Made by a program: the position numbers and the translations under genes. The notes below the pieces were generated by a model. The model was not told the DNA's origin and did not search any database. It worked only from the letters and a program-made list of their open reading frames with translations. This document shows positions 6,087 through 9,377 of a DNA stretch of 9,377 nucleotides, piece after piece (position 1 is the first letter of the stretch; the number at the start of each line of letters is the position of its first letter). The stretch is from Candidatus Tectimicrobiota bacterium (GTDB taxonomy: Bacteria; JACPUC01), in NCBI GenBank assembly GCA_016192455.1, contig JACPUC010000022.1, forward strand, positions 1 to 9,377, read 5' to 3'.

Positions 6087-7748
6087 TTACTGGGGCGCCT
6101 CCGCCAGCGACACCGCGGCCATGGGCTGCAGCGTCCAGGTGATGCCGCTGTCGAGGGGCGAGAGCTGGACGCCGCGAACCTCCGGCTTGATGAGCACCGT
6201 CGTGGTGTAGTGGAACAGGAAGATCGCCGGCGCCAGCTCGAGGATGCGCTGTTCTGCTTCCTGGTACAGCCGCCGGCGCTCTTCCCACACCGGGGTTTGC
6301 AGCGCCCGGTCGAGCAGGGCATTGACCGCGGCGTCGTTCAGGCGCGTCTTGTTGCCGAGGGGGCCGCGATTTTTGCCGTGGAAGAGCACCTCCAGGAAGT
6401 TCTGCGGGTCTGGGTAATCGGCAATCCATCCCATGCGGAAGAGGTCGAACTCGGCTCCGCTGTCAAGGAGATCGAGGTAGGCAGCCCAGTCGAGCGTGCG
6501 TATTGTCACACGCACCCCCAGGTTTTGCAACTGAGCCTGGATGAACTCGGCCACCTTGGCGTGCGTGGCGTCGGTGTTGTGGAAGAGGATGAGCCGGGGC
6601 AACCCCTGGCCGCCGGGGTAGCCCGCCTCCGCCAGCAGCCGCCGCGCCAGGTCGGGGTTGTAAGGGTAGGCGTTGAGGTCAGGCTGGTGCCCGGGCATGG
6701 CGGGCGGCAGAATGCCGCCGGCCGGGGTGGCGCGCCCCTCCATGATGACGCGCGTCAGGGTATGGCGGTCGATGGCGTGGGAGAGAGCCCGGCGCAGCTT
6801 CAGGTTGTTTTGGAAGGGTGGGCGCTCCAGGTTCAGGCCGAGGTAGTAGACCCCCAGGATGGGGAGCTGCACGAGCTGCGCCCGCAGCACGGGGTCGCTG
6901 CGGACGCTCTCGTAGTGGCCGCTCGGGATGTCGGTGTGGTGCAGGGTGCCGGCCTTATACTCCTCGAACCGGGTCGTCTCCTCGGGGATGATGCGAAACT
7001 CGATGCGGGCCAACGCCGCTGGGCCGTTCCAGTAGCCCTCGAAGCGCTCCAGCAGGAGGCGATCGTCGTGGCGCCAGGTGACCAGGCGGAAGGGTCCCGT
7101 GCCGACGGGATGCGAGGTGAAATCGGCCCCGAAGCGCTCGGCGGCCTCGCGGTCAACGACGTTGGCGGAGGTGTAGGCGAGCAGCCCCAGGAAGGGCGGG
7201 AAGGGGTGCTCCAGGGTAAGCCGGAGCGTCGCCGCGTCGAGGACTTCGATGCCGCGCACCGAGGCGGCTTTCCCTGCCATGAAGTCGCGGGCGCCGCTGA
7301 GCTGGTCGAGCACCCAGGTGCGCTTCGACTGGGTGCGCGGGTCAAGCAGACGCTGGAAGCTGTAGCGCGCGTCCTCGGCGCTCAGCTCGCGGCCGCTGTG
7401 GAAGCGCACGCCGCGGCGCAGGTGGAAAGTCCACTGCGTGCCGTCGGCGTTGGACTCCCAGCGCTCGGCCAGGGCAGCTTGGATGGTCAAGGTTTGGTCA
7501 TAGCGCACCAGCCCCTCGAAGAGGTTATTGATGACGCTGGCGGAGGTGGTGTCGGTCGCCTGCGCCGGATCGAGGGTGGGCGGGTCGGAGCCGAGGGGGA
7601 AGTGGTAGACCTTCCCGGCACGCGCCCCAGCGGCGGGCCCCGGCGCCTCCCCGCCGCAGCCGGGGAGGAGGAGCGCCAGCAGCAGGGCGAGCGCCAGGGA
7701 ACGCGCCGCGAAAGCGAACCTATGAGGGCGGGCCGTTCTCTCGCGCAT
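6087..7748 (-). CDS. ABC transporter solute-binding lipoprotein, family 5 (OppA/DppA type)
   Basis: The protein has 553 residues. An Arg-rich n-region, a hydrophobic stretch and the lipobox LLPGC (lipidated Cys31) predict a membrane-anchored lipoprotein that captures substrate outside the cytoplasm. The mature part follows the SBP_bac_5 plan: LGSDPPTLDPAQATD near the start, the HPVGTGPFRL signature at about 213-222, LRRALSHAIDR in the second lobe, and GWIADYPDP near 444, where family members use an Asp to bind the substrate amino end. Peptides are the likeliest ligands, but family members also bind nickel, heme or opines. The ATG at 7748 is chosen because it gives a sensible signal peptide; no good ribosome site is visible, and TTG at 7766 is an alternative. 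No permease or ATPase gene is in the window. The gap to the aminotransferase upstream is 81 nt. Confidence 0.93.
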   Translation of the reverse strand: MRERTARPHRFAFAARSLALALLLALLLPGCGGEAPGPAAGARAGKVYHFPLGSDPPTLDPAQATDTTSASVINNLFEGLVRYDQTLTIQAALAERWESNADGTQWTFHLRRGVRFHSGRELSAEDARYSFQRLLDPRTQSKRTWVLDQLSGARDFMAGKAASVRGIEVLDAATLRLTLEHPFPPFLGLLAYTSANVVDREAAERFGADFTSHPVGTGPFRLVTWRHDDRLLLERFEGYWNGPAALARIEFRIIPEETTRFEEYKAGTLHHTDIPSGHYESVRSDPVLRAQLVQLPILGVYYLGLNLERPPFQNNLKLRRALSHAIDRHTLTRVIMEGRATPAGGILPPAMPGHQPDLNAYPYNPDLARRLLAEAGYPGGQGLPRLILFHNTDATHAKVAEFIQAQLQNLGVRVTIRTLDWAAYLDLLDSGAEFDLFRMGWIADYPDPQNFLEVLFHGKNRGPLGNKTRLNDAAVNALLDRALQTPVWEERRRLYQEAEQRILELAPAIFLFHYTTTVLIKPEVRGVQLSPLDSGITWTLQPMAAVSLAEAPQ

Positions 7749-7829
7749 GACGAGGAGCAAGTCCAAGAGGGCGGCATCCGCCGCTGGGGAGGAGGCAGCC
7801 GGGCGGGAGCGGCCCGGACGCGGCGGCGG

Positions 7830-8993
7830 TCAGGATGCTACACCGGGTGACGTCGGCTGGCGGCGGGCGAGGTACGTCTTCAGGCGACGCATCGCTTCGC
7901 GGAGGTTCTCCAGGGAGTTGGCATAGCTGAAGCGCAGGTGGCCTTCACCGCAACTGCCGAAATCAATCCCCGGCGCCACGGCGACCCCCGCCTCGACCAG
8001 GAGCTCCCGCGCGAAGGCGAGAGAGTCCTGGCTGAAGGCGTCGATGCGCGCGAACACGTAGAAGGCCCCGCGCGGCTCGCCGGCGATGCTGAAGCCGAGA
8101 TCGGGCAGCGCCGCCAGGAGGTAGCGGCGGCGCTCGTCGTAGGTCCGCACCATGCGCGCCACGTCCTCCCCGGCGTGGCGCAGGGCGGCAAGGGCCGCCT
8201 GCTGGGCGACGGAGCCGGCGGAGATGAAGAGGTTCTGCTGCAGCGTGCGCAGGTCTCGCATGCTGCGCGGCGGCGCGATCAGGAAGCCCAAGCGCCAGCC
8301 CGGCATGGCGAAAAGCTTCGAGAACCCGTTCAGAACGAACGCCTCCTCCGTGAACTCCAAAATGCTGCGGCACGGGCCTTCGTACACCAGCCCATGGTAG
8401 ATTTCGTCCGCGATCAGCGGCACCGGCAGCTTCGCAAGCTGCGCCAGAAGCTCCGGCGGCGTCACGCAGCCGGTGGGGTTCGCCGGCGAGTTGATGAGCA
8501 GCGCGGCGGTGTCGCGCCGCAGGTGGGCGCGCAGGGCGTCAATGTCGAACTGAAAGTTGACGCGCGCCGCAACGGGCAGGCAGCGCGGCACGCCTCCCAC
8601 CTCGTGGACGAAGTTCGGGTAGCAGGCGTAGTGCGGATCGCTGAGCAGCACCTCCTGACCCGGCGCGACCAGCACGGAGAGGGCGAGGAGCAGGCCTGCC
8701 GAAGTGCCGGAGGTGACGAGCACCTGATCAGGCTGGAGCTGCACACCGTAGCGCTCGCCGTAGCGCCGGCAGATTTCCTCCCGCAGCGCGGGGATGCCGA
8801 GGCTGTGGGTATAGGGCGCGCGCCCCTCGCGGATGGCGCGCGTCGCCGCCTCCTGCACGCAGGCTGGACAGGGGAAGTCCGGCTCGCCCAGCTCGAGGTG
8901 CATGACGGAGTGCCCCGCGGCCTCGAGCTCCTGAGCCAGCTCCATGATCTCCATGGCGAAAAACGGCTTGATGTGGCGCAGGCGCGGGTTCAT
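7830..8993 (-). CDS. PLP-dependent aminotransferase, class I/II (fold type I)
   Basis: This cytoplasmic enzyme has 387 residues, the normal length for subfamily I aminotransferases that move an amino group between an amino acid and a 2-keto acid. Visible PLP-site residues are the Asn172 motif (NSPANPTG), Asp196 and Tyr199 in LIADEIYHGLVY, Lys226 in NGFSKLFAMPGWRLGF, which forms the Schiff base, and Arg354 in GHLRFSYANS, which binds the substrate carboxylate. The N-terminal part has LELGEPDFPCP and YTHSLGIPALREEI, typical of the family. The aspartate, aromatic, branched-chain and alanine types cannot be separated by eye. The ATG at 8993 is chosen for GAGGTG about 9 nt upstream and the homology start; the longer frame to 9077 lacks support. 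It is the first gene of a possible aminotransferase, binding-protein and GNAT transcription unit. Confidence 0.93.
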   Translation of the reverse strand: MNPRLRHIKPFFAMEIMELAQELEAAGHSVMHLELGEPDFPCPACVQEAATRAIREGRAPYTHSLGIPALREEICRRYGERYGVQLQPDQVLVTSGTSAGLLLALSVLVAPGQEVLLSDPHYACYPNFVHEVGGVPRCLPVAARVNFQFDIDALRAHLRRDTAALLINSPANPTGCVTPPELLAQLAKLPVPLIADEIYHGLVYEGPCRSILEFTEEAFVLNGFSKLFAMPGWRLGFLIAPPRSMRDLRTLQQNLFISAGSVAQQAALAALRHAGEDVARMVRTYDERRRYLLAALPDLGFSIAGEPRGAFYVFARIDAFSQDSLAFARELLVEAGVAVAPGIDFGSCGEGHLRFSYANSLENLREAMRRLKTYLARRQPTSPGVAS

Positions 8994-9080
8994 CGTCGCT
9001 GCCACCTCGGGGTGATGAAGGGGGCGGGTCAGGAGGGGCAGGCGCACACGCGGCCTCCTTGCCTGCCCGCCTCCCACCTT

Positions 9081-9086
9081 AGCATA
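9081..9086 (-). promoter_or_regulatory. Possible -10 box upstream of the aminotransferase
   Basis: TATGCT on the minus strand is the best -10 candidate in the gap between the aminotransferase and the right IS. No good -35 box lies at the expected distance (GAGGTT at 9104-9109 is weak). It would give a leader of about 80 nt. Confidence 0.25.
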
Positions 9087-9094
9087 GAACCCCC

Positions 9095-9244
9095 CTGGCC
9101 GCGAACCTCCTCATCCTGGCGGGCGGCGGCGCCTCGGGGTGCGGAGAAGGCTCCGGGCTGGGCCGCGCGGCGGCGCCGCGGAACCTGGACCGCCGGCTGC
9201 TGGAGGGGTTGGGGCGCCACCGCTACCTCTGCCGCCGCCGCTAG
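9095..9244 (+). pseudogene. Possible truncated reading frame ending at the right IS
   Basis: Frame 9083-9244 is open between a TAG at 9080 and a TAG at 9242 that is formed at the IS junction. From the CTG at 9095 nearly every codon ends in G or C, much more consistently than the next frame I compared, which hints at coding constraint. It has no ATG or GTG start and no ribosome site. The product, including NLLILAGGGASGCGEGSG and LDRRLLEGLGRHRYL, was not recognised. It may be the remnant of a gene cut by the IS, or simply GC-rich intergenic DNA. Confidence 0.15.
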
Positions 9245-9271
9245 TACTTAGTTGCGTAATTCAGTTATACG
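9242..9271 (+). repeat. IS630 terminal inverted repeat, transposase-3' side, with TA flank
   Basis: It begins TAGTACTTAGTTGCGTAATT and is the inverted partner of 111-140 (24 of 30 positions, the first 16 identical). TA at 9242-9243 is the likely target dinucleotide and the element proper begins with GTAC at 9244. The transposase stop codon lies inside this repeat. Confidence 0.8.
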
Positions 9272-9377
9272 CCTCGTAAGGGTGACTGGGTGGACGACCG
9301 TTTTGCGCCACTCGAAGGGGGCGGCCTCAGGATTATAGGCGGCGATGAACGCTTCGATGGCGGCGCGCAGCTCAGCC
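9244..9377 (-). mobile_element. IS630-family insertion sequence, transposase-3' end (partial)
   Basis: This is the left-hand end of a second IS630-type element that continues past the right window edge. It is in the same orientation as the element at 1-138, and its terminal repeat pairs with that copy's repeat. Together they place the seven genes between two directly repeated element copies. Only 134 bp are visible, so whether the copies are identical cannot be tested here. Confidence 0.8.
9248..9377 (-). CDS. IS630-family transposase, C-terminal fragment
   Basis: The last 42 codons of a transposase enter from the right edge and stop at TAA (9248-9250). The visible product contains AELRAAIEAFIAAYNPEAAP followed by FEWRKTVVHP. 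The block 'EL..AI..FI..YN....PF.W.KT' is the conserved C-terminal tail of IS630 transposases, found after the last catalytic acidic residue. The end at the terminal repeat is normal for these elements, so the C-terminus is probably intact. No frameshift is seen in the visible part. Confidence 0.85.
   Translation of the reverse strand, partial: AELRAAIEAFIAAYNPEAAPFEWRKTVVHPVTLTRRITELRN

Noticed and set aside
6018-7850. 610-codon plus-strand open frame opposite the solute-binding protein gene
   Set aside because: It is a compositional mirror of a clear family-5 binding protein and has no domain, ribosome site or signal of its own.
7938-9251. 437-codon plus-strand open frame opposite the aminotransferase gene
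   Set aside because: It is a shadow of a well-supported PLP enzyme; only the last part, read in a different frame, is kept as a weak candidate.
1-9377. Circular molecule with a roughly 272-bp IS630-derived MITE across the window ends
   Set aside because: Joining the ends would keep the transposase frame (31 codons, one Val, 42 codons), but this happens by chance one time in three, the edges look like arbitrary cuts in two IS copies, and no replication gene is present.
1-9377. CRISPR arrays, tRNA or rRNA genes, phage integrase and att sites
   Set aside because: No regularly spaced repeats, cloverleaf-like or rRNA-like segments, or recombinase genes other than the IS630 fragments were seen on either strand.

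Overview
The window is a GC-rich bacterial segment that starts inside one copy of an IS630-family insertion sequence and ends inside a second copy of the same kind of element, in the same orientation. Between them lie seven complete protein genes. The base composition, consensus-like sigma70 promoters, Shine-Dalgarno sites, a lipoprotein signal peptide and the gene families suggest a high-GC, probably Gram-negative environmental bacterium. The sequence alone does not fix the phylum.

Layout from left to right. (1) Positions 1-138: 5' end of a transposase (minus) with its promoter and terminal inverted repeat. (2) 138-1958, minus: a thiamine-pyrophosphate-dependent enzyme of the acetolactate synthase / benzoylformate decarboxylase superfamily, with a near-consensus promoter at 2008-2036. 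(3) 2226-3587, plus: a 12-helix MFS transporter resembling the YbfB/YjiJ group, divergent from the TPP gene. (4) 3572-4801, minus: an M24 (creatinase / Xaa-Pro peptidase fold) protein that seems to have lost four of five metal ligands; its 3' end overlaps the MFS gene by 16 bp. (5) 5062-5379, plus: a 105-residue helical orphan with its own strong promoter and a structured leader of about 110 nt. (6) 5551-5985, minus: a GNAT acetyltransferase. (7) 6087-7748, minus: an extracytoplasmic solute-binding lipoprotein of the OppA/DppA type. (8) 7830-8993, minus: a fold-type I PLP aminotransferase. (9) 9242-9377: 3' end of the second IS630 transposase and its terminal repeat.

How the genes might work together (inference): the aminotransferase, binding protein and GNAT gene are co-directional with gaps of about 80-100 nt and may be co-transcribed. 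The theme is amino-acid, peptide or keto-acid handling: keto-acid decarboxylation or carboligation (TPP enzyme), transport (MFS, solute-binding protein), transamination and acetylation. No permease or ATPase accompanies the binding protein, so the pathway is incomplete here. No replication gene, integrase, CRISPR array, tRNA or rRNA was seen.

The points most worth following up are the paired IS630 ends, whose flanks carry a 9-bp inverted match at exactly symmetric spacing around the TA target; the metal-ligand-less M24 protein; the orphan small gene with a strong promoter and folded leader; and in-frame patches of atypical codons in the MFS and M24 genes.
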